Below, in pieces: positions 25,802 through 33,634 of a stretch of 33,634 nt of DNA (the stretch's first letter is position 1; every line of letters starts with the position of its first letter). The DNA comes from an uncultured Granulosicoccaceae bacterium. GTDB taxonomy: Bacteria; Pseudomonadota; Gammaproteobacteria; Granulosicoccales; Granulosicoccaceae. Below the pieces are notes generated by a model. The model had not been told where the DNA came from. It did no database searches and was given only the letters and a program-made list of their open reading frames with translations. Made by a program: the position numbers and the translations under genes. The stretch is from NCBI GenBank assembly GCA_937951345.1, contig CALFCF010000101.1, positions 1 to 33,634 on the forward strand. Reading direction: 5' to 3'.

Positions 25802-26413
25802 TTACAGGTAGTGAGGCAACTGACTGATCAGTGTTTGTAACGCCTGGCCGCGGTGACTCACGCGACTTTTTTGTTCACGCTCCAGCTCGGCAGCAGCACA
25901 CTGTTGAGCAGTGGCGAAAAACAAGGGGTCGTAGCCGAAGCCGCCACTGCCGGCTGGTGCTTCCAGTATCCGGCCTTCCCAGCTGCCCTCGGCGATCAAT
26001 GGAGCCGGGTCTTGCGCGTGCCGCATAAGCACCAGCACGCATCTGAACCGGGCGGTGCGTTTTTCAGAGTCTATTCCTTTGAGCTTCTCCAGGAGTAATT
26101 CATTGTTAGACTGATCTCCAGATCCGCGTTTGTGCATTTCTGCAAATCGTGCTGAGTAGATTCCCGGTTGCCCTGACAGTGCGTCAACCTCAATGCCGGA
26201 GTCGTCAGCGAGCGCGGCATGTCCGGTATGCGTTGCGGCGTTGCGTGCCTTGATTAACGCATTTTCGATGAACGTCAGACCGGTTTCTGCAACATCAGCC
26301 ACATTGAACTCGGCTTGCAGGCGCAAGTTGATGTTGTGCGATGCGAGCAGCTCGTCAAGCTCATCAAACTTGCCGCGATTCCCGCTGGCAAGAACAACAG
26401 TGTGTGATTGCAA
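25802..26413 (-). CDS. rdgB: XTP/dITP diphosphatase (RdgB/HAM1)
   Basis: Hydrolyses noncanonical purine triphosphates (dITP, XTP) to monophosphates, keeping them out of DNA and RNA. The 203-aa protein has the family's nucleotide-binding start VVLASGNRGKFDEL, the ADDSGIEVDALSGQPG loop, GSGGFGYDPLFF and the C-terminal SRVSHRGQAL. Length is close to E. coli RdgB (197). It is 17 bp from rph upstream and 17 bp from hemW downstream, so all three are likely one transcript. Confidence 0.97.
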   Translation of the reverse strand: MQSHTVVLASGNRGKFDELDELLASHNINLRLQAEFNVADVAETGLTFIENALIKARNAATHTGHAALADDSGIEVDALSGQPGIYSARFAEMHKRGSGDQSNNELLLEKLKGIDSEKRTARFRCVLVLMRHAQDPAPLIAEGSWEGRILEAPAGSGGFGYDPLFFATAQQCAAAELEREQKSRVSHRGQALQTLISQLPHYL

Positions 26414-26430
26414 CTGTGACGTCCCCGGAA

Positions 26431-27153
26431 TCAGTTGTTGTTTGACAGGGCCTGTTGTTGCAGGGCGAGTATATCGTTGATCCCGCCGGACGCCAGCGAT
26501 AACAGTTGATCGAGCTCATCCCGCCTGAATGCATGGCCTTCCGCGGTGCCTTGTACTTCAATAAAGCCACCGGCTTCATTCATGACAACATTCATATCGG
26601 TTTCGGCAACAGAGTCTTCCGCGTAGTCCAGATCCAGTACGGGCTCACCCCGGTAGATGCCAACAGAGATAGCGGCGATCGAGCCGTGTATCGGGTTTTT
26701 TTTAAGCCCGCCTGACTTGACTAATGCCGCTACCGCATCAGATAGTGCGACAAATGCGCCACTGATTGACGCGGTGCGCGTTCCTCCATCAGCCTGTATA
26801 ACATCGCAATCCAGCGTGATTGTATTTTCGCCGAGTGCCGATAAATCAATCGCGGCACGCAGAGATCGGCCGATGAGGCGTTGAATTTCAACGGTGCGGC
26901 CGCCTTGTTTTCCTGAGGTCGCCTCGCGGCGCATACGCGTATTAGTGGCGCCGGGCAGCATGCCGTATTCCGCGGTCACCCAACCCTGACCTTTACCTTT
27001 AAGGAATGGCGGGACCCGTGACTCCACGCTGGCAGTGCATATAACCTTGGTGTCTCCAAACTCGGTCAGCACCGATCCGGCTGCATGCTTAGTGTAGTTG
27101 CGGGTGAATTTAACCGGGCGCAACTGGTCATTCTGTCTACCACTGGGTCTCAT
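26431..27153 (-). CDS. rph: Ribonuclease PH
   Basis: A phosphorolytic 3'-5' exoribonuclease that trims tRNA 3' ends and helps degrade structured RNA. The 240-aa sequence shows the RNase PH fold: [37 protein letters not shown], the phosphate-site Arg segment [31 protein letters not shown], and [17 protein letters not shown]. It is full length, unlike the frameshifted gene of E. coli K-12. It heads the rph-rdgB-hemW group and is divergent from yicC across 97 bp, as in many gammaproteobacteria. Confidence 0.97.
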   Translation of the reverse strand: MRPSGRQNDQLRPVKFTRNYTKHAAGSVLTEFGDTKVICTASVESRVPPFLKGKGQGWVTAEYGMLPGATNTRMRREATSGKQGGRTVEIQRLIGRSLRAAIDLSALGENTITLDCDVIQADGGTRTASISGAFVALSDAVAALVKSGGLKKNPIHGSIAAISVGIYRGEPVLDLDYAEDSVAETDMNVVMNEAGGFIEVQGTAEGHAFRRDELDQLLSLASGGINDILALQQQALSNNN

Positions 27154-27250
27154 GAATTTTTTCGGTCCTTAGGGTGTGCGTGTCGATCACAGTGGTGATA
27201 GTGTAGCCGTGAACTGCATTTACCAATCAACAATTTTTAATCTCCTATCT

Positions 27251-28117
27251 ATGTTGAAAAGTATGACGGCCTTTGGTCGCAACCACTCGACCACTGATGC
27301 CGGGGAATTTCTCTGGGAAATTCGTTCAGTGAATCATCGTTATCTGGAGCTATCGCTGCGTCTGCCCGAAGTTATGCGTTTTATGGAACCGGTTGTCAGG
27401 AGCCGGCTCACAGAACGCCTTAACAGAGGCAAAGTAGACGCAACGCTGCGTTATCGTGCTGTAACTGCAGACCAGCGAAGCGTAGTGGTTAATCACACGC
27501 TCGCAGCGGACATCGTTGCAAGCGCAGTCAGTCTGGTGCCGGACACGGTTGCAGCAACAGCGATTGACCCGATGGCAGTACTCGCCTGGCCCGGGGTAGT
27601 CAGTGATCAGGTAGCTGAGGAGAACACACTCCAGCAACACGCAATCAACGCACTCGACGCAGCACTCGATGATTACCTTGAGGCTCGTGGCCGGGAAGGG
27701 CAGCGATTGAAGGTACTGCTGCAGGAGCGTTGCCAGAGGATTGAATCGATTGTTACCCGACTGCGCGAGTTACGGCCGCTGGTGGTTGAACGTCAGACAC
27801 AGAAACTGCGTAAGCGGATCGAAGAGTTATCCGTAGAAGTTGATCAACAGCGGCTGGAGCAAGAGTTGGTTTTTCATGCGCAGAAACTTGATGTTGATGA
27901 GGAGCTTGATCGACTTTCAGCTCATGTGGATGAGATGCAGAATATTTTTAATCGCGATGAACCGGTTGGCAGGCGGCTTGATTTTTTAATGCAGGAACTC
28001 AACCGTGAAGCAAATACCCTCGGTTCCAAATCACATGACAGCGAAACAACCAACCTGACTGTGGAGCTTAAGGTCTTGATTGAGCAGATGCGCGAGCAGG
28101 TGCAAAACCTTGAATGA
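27251..28117 (+). CDS. yicC: YicC-family endoribonuclease
   Basis: A 288-aa YicC protein, a family shown in E. coli to be an endoribonuclease that acts on small RNAs. The start MLKSMTAFGRN at ATG 27251 matches the conserved N-terminus; an earlier in-frame ATG at 27176 adds 25 nonconserved residues and is rejected. Typical features are WEIRSVNHRYLELSLRLPE near the start, a long charged helical middle, and the C-terminal GRRLDFLMQELNREANTLGSKS. Length equals E. coli YicC (287). It is divergent from rph, and its stop overlaps the start of the next gene. Confidence 0.95.
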   Translation: MLKSMTAFGRNHSTTDAGEFLWEIRSVNHRYLELSLRLPEVMRFMEPVVRSRLTERLNRGKVDATLRYRAVTADQRSVVVNHTLAADIVASAVSLVPDTVAATAIDPMAVLAWPGVVSDQVAEENTLQQHAINALDAALDDYLEARGREGQRLKVLLQERCQRIESIVTRLRELRPLVVERQTQKLRKRIEELSVEVDQQRLEQELVFHAQKLDVDEELDRLSAHVDEMQNIFNRDEPVGRRLDFLMQELNREANTLGSKSHDSETTNLTVELKVLIEQMREQVQNLE

Positions 28118-28541
28118 TCATGTGCCGCCACCTGAAACAGGCGTCAAAAAAAGCCGAATACATTCTGTATTAACAGCGCTACCGCTTTTGATGGTTATTG
28201 TCGGTGTTGGTTATCACCTGTCACAGGAAAAACAGCAACGTGAAAGCCAACTGTTACTTGATGAATCAGTACAGATGTCCGGAACTGTGGAAGGTTTGAG
28301 CGAGTTGCAACCATTAAGCGGTGATGAGGGCAAACATTTTTTCTGGTTTGAGTCTAATGGCAGCAAGCGTGGCGGCCGCATAACGCCAGCTAACAGTCAA
28401 TTGCTGACTGACTTGTCATCGGGCGAAACGGTTGATGTCTGGTTAGCACCCACTGTACCGGGTTCGCGAACGAAATGGGTTTATCGGGTCAGACACCGTG
28501 GAATCGATCTGTTACCAGAACCAGTCGGCAAGGACGATTAG
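28110..28541 (+). CDS. Hypothetical single-pass membrane protein after yicC
   Basis: Not recognised. From TTG at 28110 the product is 143 aa: a short polar N-terminus, one hydrophobic segment (about residues 19-37), then a charged helix (SQEKQQRESQ) and a compact beta-rich domain. This is consistent with an inner-membrane anchor facing the periplasm. TTG is chosen because it overlaps the yicC stop by eight bases with AGCAGG upstream; an ATG at 28080 would extend ten codons further into yicC. Function is not inferred. Confidence 0.55.
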   Translation: MNDHVPPPETGVKKSRIHSVLTALPLLMVIVGVGYHLSQEKQQRESQLLLDESVQMSGTVEGLSELQPLSGDEGKHFFWFESNGSKRGGRITPANSQLLTDLSSGETVDVWLAPTVPGSRTKWVYRVRHRGIDLLPEPVGKDD

Positions 28542-28647
28542 CGGAAAAAATTAACCTTACGTTCAGAAGGTCTGATTAGCGAAATCCGCCTGTTAAGTTG
28601 GTTTAATAAGTGATCAGCGGGAATGGTCATGAGAGTAATATTACCCA

Positions 28648-28689
28648 AAAGTTGACTGAGCAAGGTTATGGTTTCGAGTGGTCAACTTT
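28648..28689. repeat. Inverted repeat in convergent spacer
   Basis: AAAGTTGAC (28648-28656) and its exact complement GTCAACTTT (28681-28689) flank 24 bases. It lies in the 227-bp spacer between the membrane protein gene and the histidine kinase, where transcripts converge. There is no T run, so it is not a classical terminator. Confidence 0.45.
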
Positions 28690-28768
28690 ACCGATAAACA
28701 TCAGGTGAGCAGCTTCTGCATAGCGGTGAAATACCAAAGCGGCAGCTGAAATATGCCGACTGAATATA

Positions 28769-30310
28769 TCAGGCTGCCGGATCCACCGAAGTCGTCGGTG
28801 CCGGCAAATTGGAATGTACGGGTTGATTCGCAGGCTCTGATGTTGGTTTGCCCGATGTCAGTCTGCCGGAGTTGGAAGTCTGACTAAATCGGACAGTAGC
28901 CAGCAGTCCTGATTGCTGCTGGGGATTGTCTGCAAGTGTAAGGGTGCCACCGTGTATCCGCGTAATCGCATGAACCAGGCTAAGCCCCAAACCGTTGCCC
29001 GGCGAGTTGCGCTCGTTTTCAAGTCGCACAAATCGTTCAAGCACTTTGCTACGATTTTCAGGCTGAATGCCAGGGCCGTTGTCTGCAACACTGATTTCAA
29101 ACCAGTCATCACTTTGCGTTAACTTCAGGGCAACCTCTCCCGGCTTCGGTGTGTATTTGATGGCATTGTCGAGTAAATTGGTTACTGCCTGGCCTATCAA
29201 ATGTTTATTGCAGTAGAGTTCCGGATTGTCGGGTAAGTCAGCGGTAAACAGTAAGCCCTCTTCTTCAGCAACTGCTTCATAGAGTTCAGATAATTCTGTT
29301 AGCAGATCACCTATCTTTGCATTCGACCATTCGGTTTGATCGATGCCGGCTTCGAGTCGCGCAATACTGAGCATGGCGTTGAACGTATGGATCAGCGTAT
29401 CAGCGTCGCCAATAGCTTCATTCATAACAGCGCGATAGCTCTCTGGATCACGCTCGTCAAGCAGTGTAACCTCCAGTCGATTGCGCAGACGGGTCAATGG
29501 GCTGCGCAAGTCGTGCGCAACATTGTTGGTAACTTGTTGCATCCCTGCCATCAAATCTTCGATGCGGTTTAACATCTGATTCAGTTTTGATGCGATCTCA
29601 TCGAACTCGTCGTCTCGCTCTGTAACACGCAGTCGCTGACCCAGGTCGCCACTCATAATTTCGCTCGCCGTGCGGTTGACCGAGTCAATACGACGCAGTA
29701 CTGCAGTGCCAATCCAGATACCGCCAATCAGAGAAAATAGTAATGTAAGGAATGTGGCGATTGCTACAAGTACAAACGTGCGGTCGATCAGTTCTTTTTC
29801 ATCGCTGATAGTGTGTCCTATCGTGAGTGTTAAACCATCCGAGAGTTTAAGCTCAGCTACTCGCACCGGTAGAAATCGGCGTGGACTTCCTGGCGCTAAA
29901 TCTACAACATCACCCATGTTGCGCGTACTGGTGGTTCGCTCGGCTTTGAGCAGTATCGCGCCTTCGCCATTGGCCGGTGCTATCGGTGTGCCGCGCGTCA
30001 GAGAGTAGAATCGTTCGTAGGTATCTATCTGGTTACGTCTTTGAATAGCTTCGAGTAGTTCTTCAACCGCGCCGGATTTATACAGGTTTATCAGATAGTC
30101 CGTTTCGAGACGGAGACGGGTATCGACCTGAGATTCAATCTGATCGCGTGTAGACCAGTAAATGAAACCGAGAGTCGCTGCTGATAGCAGCCCGAATAGT
30201 GTTGCATAGATGAGCGCCAGTCTGAATGCAGTGGTTCGAAACAGGCGTGCGGACGGTAACCATCGCCTGATGATTACGAGCATTTTACGGGTTGTTCGAT
30301 TTAACGCCAT
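28769..30310 (-). CDS. Sensor histidine kinase
   Basis: A 513-aa inner-membrane histidine kinase. Transmembrane helices at about 29-52 and 179-203 enclose a periplasmic sensor of about 125 residues. A HAMP linker follows (about 204-255), then the HisKA dimerisation domain with phospho-His H266 in NNVAHDLRSPLTRLRNRL, and the ATPase domain with N box DNAIKYTPKPGEV, G1 VADNGPGI and G2 NSPGNGLGLSLVHA. The last 45 residues are a Ser/Pro/Thr-rich tail. It should phosphorylate the response regulator at 30760, but the two genes are 449 bp apart instead of adjacent, with a MITE-like element between. The signal is unknown; the divergent DegP-like protease suggests envelope stress. Confidence 0.93.
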   Translation of the reverse strand: MALNRTTRKMLVIIRRWLPSARLFRTTAFRLALIYATLFGLLSAATLGFIYWSTRDQIESQVDTRLRLETDYLINLYKSGAVEELLEAIQRRNQIDTYERFYSLTRGTPIAPANGEGAILLKAERTTSTRNMGDVVDLAPGSPRRFLPVRVAELKLSDGLTLTIGHTISDEKELIDRTFVLVAIATFLTLLFSLIGGIWIGTAVLRRIDSVNRTASEIMSGDLGQRLRVTERDDEFDEIASKLNQMLNRIEDLMAGMQQVTNNVAHDLRSPLTRLRNRLEVTLLDERDPESYRAVMNEAIGDADTLIHTFNAMLSIARLEAGIDQTEWSNAKIGDLLTELSELYEAVAEEEGLLFTADLPDNPELYCNKHLIGQAVTNLLDNAIKYTPKPGEVALKLTQSDDWFEISVADNGPGIQPENRSKVLERFVRLENERNSPGNGLGLSLVHAITRIHGGTLTLADNPQQQSGLLATVRFSQTSNSGRLTSGKPTSEPANQPVHSNLPAPTTSVDPAA

Positions 30311-30443
30311 CGGTCAGTATTGGCTACGCAGTAAACGTTTGCCGTGCTGGTGGACGATTGTTGTTGTCAGTCAGGGGTGGCTGACATGACAAGAATAACG
30401 CAAGTACAACCAGGTGCAAGCTGCGAGCGTAGCCTGAGGTTGG

Positions 30444-30458
30444 ACTGGCGTCGCCAGT
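30444..30458. repeat. Short hairpin between regulator and kinase genes
   Basis: ACTGGC and GCCAGT pair around GTC. A second inverted repeat follows: ATCAGGTTT (30480-30488) with AAACCTGAT (30508-30516). Both lie in the leader a regulator-kinase transcript would carry before the kinase start. Confidence 0.5.
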
Positions 30459-30571
30459 AATCAGATTTGATCGGGTTTGATCAGGTTTTAGATGAGAGAG
30501 AGCATACAAACCTGATAATGATGGTTCGGGCTGCTCTCGCGTCACGTACCTGACACACGCTAAAAAACTTA

Positions 30572-30697
30572 GAAGCCTCTCAAAACTGATCGGGGACGCC
30601 GAGTCCAGCACGCTGATGCTTCGTTGTGTGTCGTTCTGCGCTACTCGAGCGACACACGCCTTATCTGAGCGCACAACCTCAGTTTTGAGATGGCTTC
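30572..30697. mobile_element. MITE-like element, family C
   Basis: A 126-bp element with inverted ends GAAGCCTCTCAAAACTGA and its complement carrying one extra base. An internal hairpin pairs GTGTGTCG (30626-30633) with CGACACAC (30650-30657). No protein is encoded; a 116-codon open frame at 30324-30674 starts inside it and has no recognisable features. It is inserted in the 449-bp gap between the response regulator and histidine kinase genes. Only one copy is seen in the window, so mobility is inferred from structure alone. Confidence 0.65.
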
Positions 30698-30759
30698 AAG
30701 TAATGTGTGTGAATCCTGCTTCTACCGGATAACCGGCATCGAGTCATCAGACTTGAAAA

Positions 30760-31458
30760 CTAACCGGCAGCATCAACGCTGCGCGTCTCATCTTGCAGCT
30801 TATAGCCAGCGCCACGCACAGTGTGCAGTAACGGTGAGTCAAAGCCTTTGTCTATTTTGCTGCGCAGGCGACTTATCTGCACGTCGATCACATTTGTTTG
30901 CGGATCAAAATGATAGTCCCATACATTTTCAAGCAGCATACTTCGCGTAACTACCTGACCGGTGTGCTGCATCAGGTATTCAAGTAAACGAAATTCGCGT
31001 GGCTGTAAATTTATGTTTTTACCTGAGCGTGTGACTTTGTGTTTAACAAGGTCAAGCGAAAGGTCACCGACTCGCAGAACGGTTCCTGACCCCCCGGATT
31101 GTGCCCGACGAGTTAGTGCCTGAAGTCGTGCTGTCAGTTCGCTGAGGGAATACGGCTTTGTCAGATAGTCGTCACCACCCGCTTTTAAACCCGTAACGCG
31201 CTCATCTACTGCATCAAGTGCACTTAAAATGAGTACAGGTGTGTTGTTGCCGGCTCGGCGGATCTCTTCGATCAACGATAAGCCGTCGCGCTTGGGCAGC
31301 ATGCGGTCAACGATAAGCGCATCAAATGCGTTGTCGCTAGCCATATGCAAACCGGTGTCGCCATCCGCTGCATGCTCTACCGTATGACCACTTTCTGTAA
31401 GGCCTTTAACGAGATAGCTTGCAGCTTCCGTGTCGTCTTCTACTAGTAATATCCTCAT
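30760..31458 (-). CDS. OmpR-family response regulator
   Basis: A 232-aa two-component response regulator. The receiver domain (1-120) has the acidic pocket E7-D8-D9 (LLVEDD), the phospho-acceptor D51 (VDRMLPKRDG), S79 and K101 (LTKPYS). The OmpR-type winged helix (about 130-225) reads LQPREFRLLEYLMQHTG, VTRSMLLENVWDYHFDP and VDVQISRLRSKID. It resembles the CzcR/QseB/TctD type, but the exact regulon is not predictable. It is divergent from the DegP-like gene, sharing 31459-31652, and upstream of the kinase on the same strand. Confidence 0.95.
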   Translation of the reverse strand: MRILLVEDDTEAASYLVKGLTESGHTVEHAADGDTGLHMASDNAFDALIVDRMLPKRDGLSLIEEIRRAGNNTPVLILSALDAVDERVTGLKAGGDDYLTKPYSLSELTARLQALTRRAQSGGSGTVLRVGDLSLDLVKHKVTRSGKNINLQPREFRLLEYLMQHTGQVVTRSMLLENVWDYHFDPQTNVIDVQISRLRSKIDKGFDSPLLHTVRGAGYKLQDETRSVDAAG

Positions 31459-31636
31459 AGCGTCCCCATATTAGCTTTGAGCTGGAGCGTTCGTAGTGAC
31501 GGATCTGTAATATCCGTTAGTGAATTTTCTGTAATGCAACATAATCAAAGATTTCACTGTCAACTGCCACGTCACCACCAGGTGTACAACACAACCACTT
31601 GACCAAAAATTAACAAACTACGCGTAACACATTCGC

Positions 31637-31642
31637 AAGGAG
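31637..31642 (+). promoter_or_regulatory. Ribosome binding site deciding the DegP-like start
   Basis: AAGGAG ends ten bases before ATG 31653. The alternative in-frame ATG at 31788 has no comparable site, so the long N-terminus looks genuine. Confidence 0.7.
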
Positions 31643-31652
31643 TATCGTCAAC

Positions 31653-33260
31653 ATGTGGAACAAGATTCCAACATTATTGCAGATACCTGTTACCAACAGG
31701 AATACAGCGAGCCCGACAAAATCGGACAAATCCGGGCACAAACCTCAACAAAGCGGCCTATTGCACACGATCCGGATATTTAGTTCTATGAATGATGCTG
31801 CATATTGCACCAATGACAGAAAATCGGCAGGACAACCCTCTGAAAACGGGAAACGGGCCCCAATAACCGCAAAAAGGCGATTATATCGAATATACACTGC
31901 CGCCCTTTTCGCATTAGCCGCATTGGTTTCTCAAACAGCGCTCGCTGACAGTCTGCCGAACTTTTCAAAACTTGTTGAAGAGGAAGGCGACGCAGTAGTC
32001 AAAATTGCTGTCTTTTCCGGAGGCAATGCCAACCCCGCGGCAGAAATCAGTCCCGAGCAACTTGAACAGATGCCGGAATTTTTGCGACGTTTTTATGACC
32101 CCCGTCAGCAACGACGCAGCAGTGGTTTTGGTTCAGGATTTATTATTTCAGATGACGGTATCGTTATAACGAATGCACACGTCGTCGATGGGGCAAGTCG
32201 TATTCGTGTATCACTAGCTGATCAGCGTGAATTTGATGCTGAAGTTATCGGTAGCGACAAGCGTAGTGATATTGCAGTTGTGAAAATAGATGGTGCGAAT
32301 TTGCCGACTGTGAAGCTTGGTGATTCTGACAATGTCAGAGTAGGCGAATGGGTACTCGCAATCGGCTCACCGTTTGGTTTTGAACACACTGCGACTCAAG
32401 GAATTGTGTCGGCTGTTGCGCGTAACCTTCCGGATGAAACGTATGTACCTTTTATACAATCAGACGCGGCTGTAAACCCCGGAAATTCCGGTGGCCCGCT
32501 ATTCAACACGGACGGCGAAGTGATAGGTGTGAACTCGCAAATCTATTCGCGTACTGGCGGTTATCAAGGTCTGTCATTTGCTGTCCCGATTAACGTAGCA
32601 AAATCGATCGCTGAGCAATTACAGAGCAAAGGTTACGCTAGTCGCGGGTGGCTGGGTGTTGCTATTCAGGATGTTGATCGATCGCTTGCAGAATCATTTG
32701 GCCTTGATAGGCCAACCGGTGCGCTGGTTTCGCAGATCATTGCCAACAGTCCTGCAGAAGCCGCTGGATTGAAAGCTGGCGACATCATATTGAGTTTCAA
32801 CGAAAAGACTGTTGACAGTTCAAGTAAGCTGCCTCCCATTGTTGGTGCAGTAATACCTGAAACAACCGTACCAGTCGAAATTTTGCGCAACGGTGTTGAA
32901 AAAACCATGCAAGTCAAGATTGCTGAGCTTGAAGAGGAAAAGCGCGTTGTCAAAGTAAAAGACGTTGCACCCAATGACGGTCTGGGCGTTACAGTTGAGG
33001 AGCTGGCACAATCTGATCTCGAGCAGCTTGGTCTTGAAAATGGTTTGCTGATAAAAAGAGTTGAACCGGACAGTCCTGCGGAAGAATCCGGTTTGCAACC
33101 AGGGGATATTCTTGTGTCGATCAATCAGCAAACGGTGGAATCAGTTGACCAGCTTGCATCACTGGCAAAGAATTTACCGCGTGAAAAATCGTTACCGATT
33201 CTGGTGCAACGGGGCGACAATCGAACGTTTATACCTCTGACTATTCCAGATGAATCGTAA
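31653..33260 (+). CDS. DegP/MucD-like periplasmic serine protease (HtrA family)
   Basis: A 535-aa HtrA protease/chaperone for damaged envelope proteins. The trypsin-like domain has the triad H176 (ITNAHVVDG), D206 (SDIAVVKID) and S279 (NPGNSGGPLF). Two PDZ domains follow (about 345-440 and 450-530, including VEPDSPAEESGLQPGDILVS). The signal peptide-like stretch KRRLYRIYTAALFALAALVS ends near ALA98, but is preceded by about 74 polar residues, an abnormal n-region; still, the upstream ATG has a strong ribosome site. The protein may instead stay anchored by this helix. It is divergent from an OmpR-type regulator and is a plausible target of it, by analogy with CpxR-degP. Hairpins follow the stop codon. 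Confidence 0.94.
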   Translation: MWNKIPTLLQIPVTNRNTASPTKSDKSGHKPQQSGLLHTIRIFSSMNDAAYCTNDRKSAGQPSENGKRAPITAKRRLYRIYTAALFALAALVSQTALADSLPNFSKLVEEEGDAVVKIAVFSGGNANPAAEISPEQLEQMPEFLRRFYDPRQQRRSSGFGSGFIISDDGIVITNAHVVDGASRIRVSLADQREFDAEVIGSDKRSDIAVVKIDGANLPTVKLGDSDNVRVGEWVLAIGSPFGFEHTATQGIVSAVARNLPDETYVPFIQSDAAVNPGNSGGPLFNTDGEVIGVNSQIYSRTGGYQGLSFAVPINVAKSIAEQLQSKGYASRGWLGVAIQDVDRSLAESFGLDRPTGALVSQIIANSPAEAAGLKAGDIILSFNEKTVDSSSKLPPIVGAVIPETTVPVEILRNGVEKTMQVKIAELEEEKRVVKVKDVAPNDGLGVTVEELAQSDLEQLGLENGLLIKRVEPDSPAEESGLQPGDILVSINQQTVESVDQLASLAKNLPREKSLPILVQRGDNRTFIPLTIPDES

Positions 33261-33277
33261 ATAGTTTAATGAAGCTG

Positions 33278-33306
33278 GCACGATCAGCCTTATGTGCTGA
33301 TCGTGC
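33278..33306 (+). terminator. Hairpin after the DegP-like gene, probable terminator
   Basis: A perfect 11-bp stem (33278-33288 with 33296-33306) and seven-base loop, 17 bp past the stop. The T-rich ATTTTATTT comes about 14 bases later, so termination is plausible but not canonical. An alternative stem AGCCTTA/TAAGGCT (33286-33292 with 33307-33313) overlaps the first and cannot form together with it. Confidence 0.55.
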
Positions 33307-33338
33307 TAAGGCTACCGGCTATTTTATTTCCGGGGCAG

Positions 33339-33353
33339 TAAATCAGAGGTTCC
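33339..33353. repeat. Solitary family B terminal repeat
   Basis: TAAATCAGAGGTTCC matches the right end of the family B element, but no element interior or opposite end is found nearby. It may be a remnant. Downstream, at 33415-33438, CGTCTGATCTTCG is repeated in tandem; the rest of 33354-33494 shows no gene. Confidence 0.6.
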
Positions 33354-33494
33354 CTTGGTTAATCAATTTCATGGCAACTAATTCCAGGGCAATCAATTCC
33401 TGGACAAAATTTCTCGTCTGATCTTCGCGTCTGATCTTCGCTAGTCTGGTCAAGAAATATTAACTGCCGAAGTTAAGCTTTAAATCTTACGTCA

Positions 33495-33634
33495 CTAGCC
33501 TGCTCTATTCATGAAGGGTTCGCCACCAGAGTCTGGCTACCTAAGCAGGTCGCTCGATTGAGCGAAATTCGTAGAAATCTACGGGTTGAGCTCAATCGAG
33601 TGAGCTGCGACGGCAGACGGGCACTGGTGGTGAA
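33495..33634. mobile_element. MITE-like element family A, cut by window end
   Basis: Begins CTAGCCTGCTCTATTCA and matches bases 13-152 of the window with two visible substitutions (33523 and 33629 regions), in the same orientation. The right end lies outside the window. The internal long hairpin is preserved unchanged, which fits a recent origin of both copies or selection on structure. Confidence 0.85.

Noticed and set aside
30324-30674. 116-codon minus-strand frame between the regulator and kinase genes
   Set aside because: It starts inside the family C element and crosses the spacer hairpins; no recognisable features.

Overview
The window reads as a chromosomal segment of a gammaproteobacterium, probably marine and environmental. 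Core genes dominate (pyrC, pyrE, proB, obgE, rpmA, rplU, ispB, rpmE, hemW, rdgB, rph, yicC), and the divergent rph/yicC pair and the rplU-rpmA-obgE group are familiar gammaproteobacterial arrangements. A GlyGly-CTERM-like secreted protease, an L21 with a long C-terminal extension and short palindromic repeat elements recall Granulosicoccus-like lineages, but that placement is a guess. No rRNA, tRNA, CRISPR array, transposase or phage gene was found.

Layout. 1-427: a 249-bp MITE-like element (family A) and a short tandem repeat. 428-4655: four same-strand genes: a membrane coiled-coil protein, a lipoprotein joining a substrate-binding-like region to a vWA domain, a tiny vWA-like protein and an AI-2E/PerM-type transporter. 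4769-5305: a YbaK-like protein. 5478-7352: pyrC-pyrE. 7368-12674: a DUF1989-GcvT fusion, divergent from an amidase and a cis-3-hydroxyproline dehydratase-like enolase-superfamily gene whose last codons lie in the end of a family A element. 12685-12830: a second element (family B) abuts that fragment. 13000-17331: proB and obgE, a hypothetical gene on the opposite strand, then rpmA and an extended rplU, the conserved genes all on the minus strand. 17622-20482: ispB converging on and overlapping a secreted M12-type metalloprotease. 20483-20853: a plus-strand terminator with no gene before it. 20854-21951: a repeat-rich lipoprotein with a peptidoglycan-binding domain. 22362-27153: rluE-like, 5'-3' exonuclease, rpmE, hemW, rdgB and rph on the minus strand. 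27251-28541: yicC and a membrane protein. 28769-31458: a histidine kinase and response regulator separated by 449 bp holding a third MITE-like element (family C). 31653-33260: a DegP/MucD-like protease divergent from the regulator. The window ends inside a second, nearly identical family A copy.

Functionally, the segment covers pyrimidine and proline synthesis, polyprenyl diphosphate synthesis, ribosome assembly and rRNA modification, nucleotide-pool cleaning and RNA processing, and envelope functions (DegP-like protease with a neighbouring two-component system, PG-binding lipoprotein, vWA lipoprotein). The amidase, hydroxyproline dehydratase-like enzyme and folate-type aminomethyltransferase look like accessory nitrogen-compound catabolism.

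The most unusual signals are the three MITE-like families and their effect on genes, the L21 protein carrying a linker and two 80-residue H3TH-like modules, the four-gene vWA/transporter cluster, and a candidate small RNA before 20670. Functions rest on recognised motifs and family knowledge; no database search was possible.
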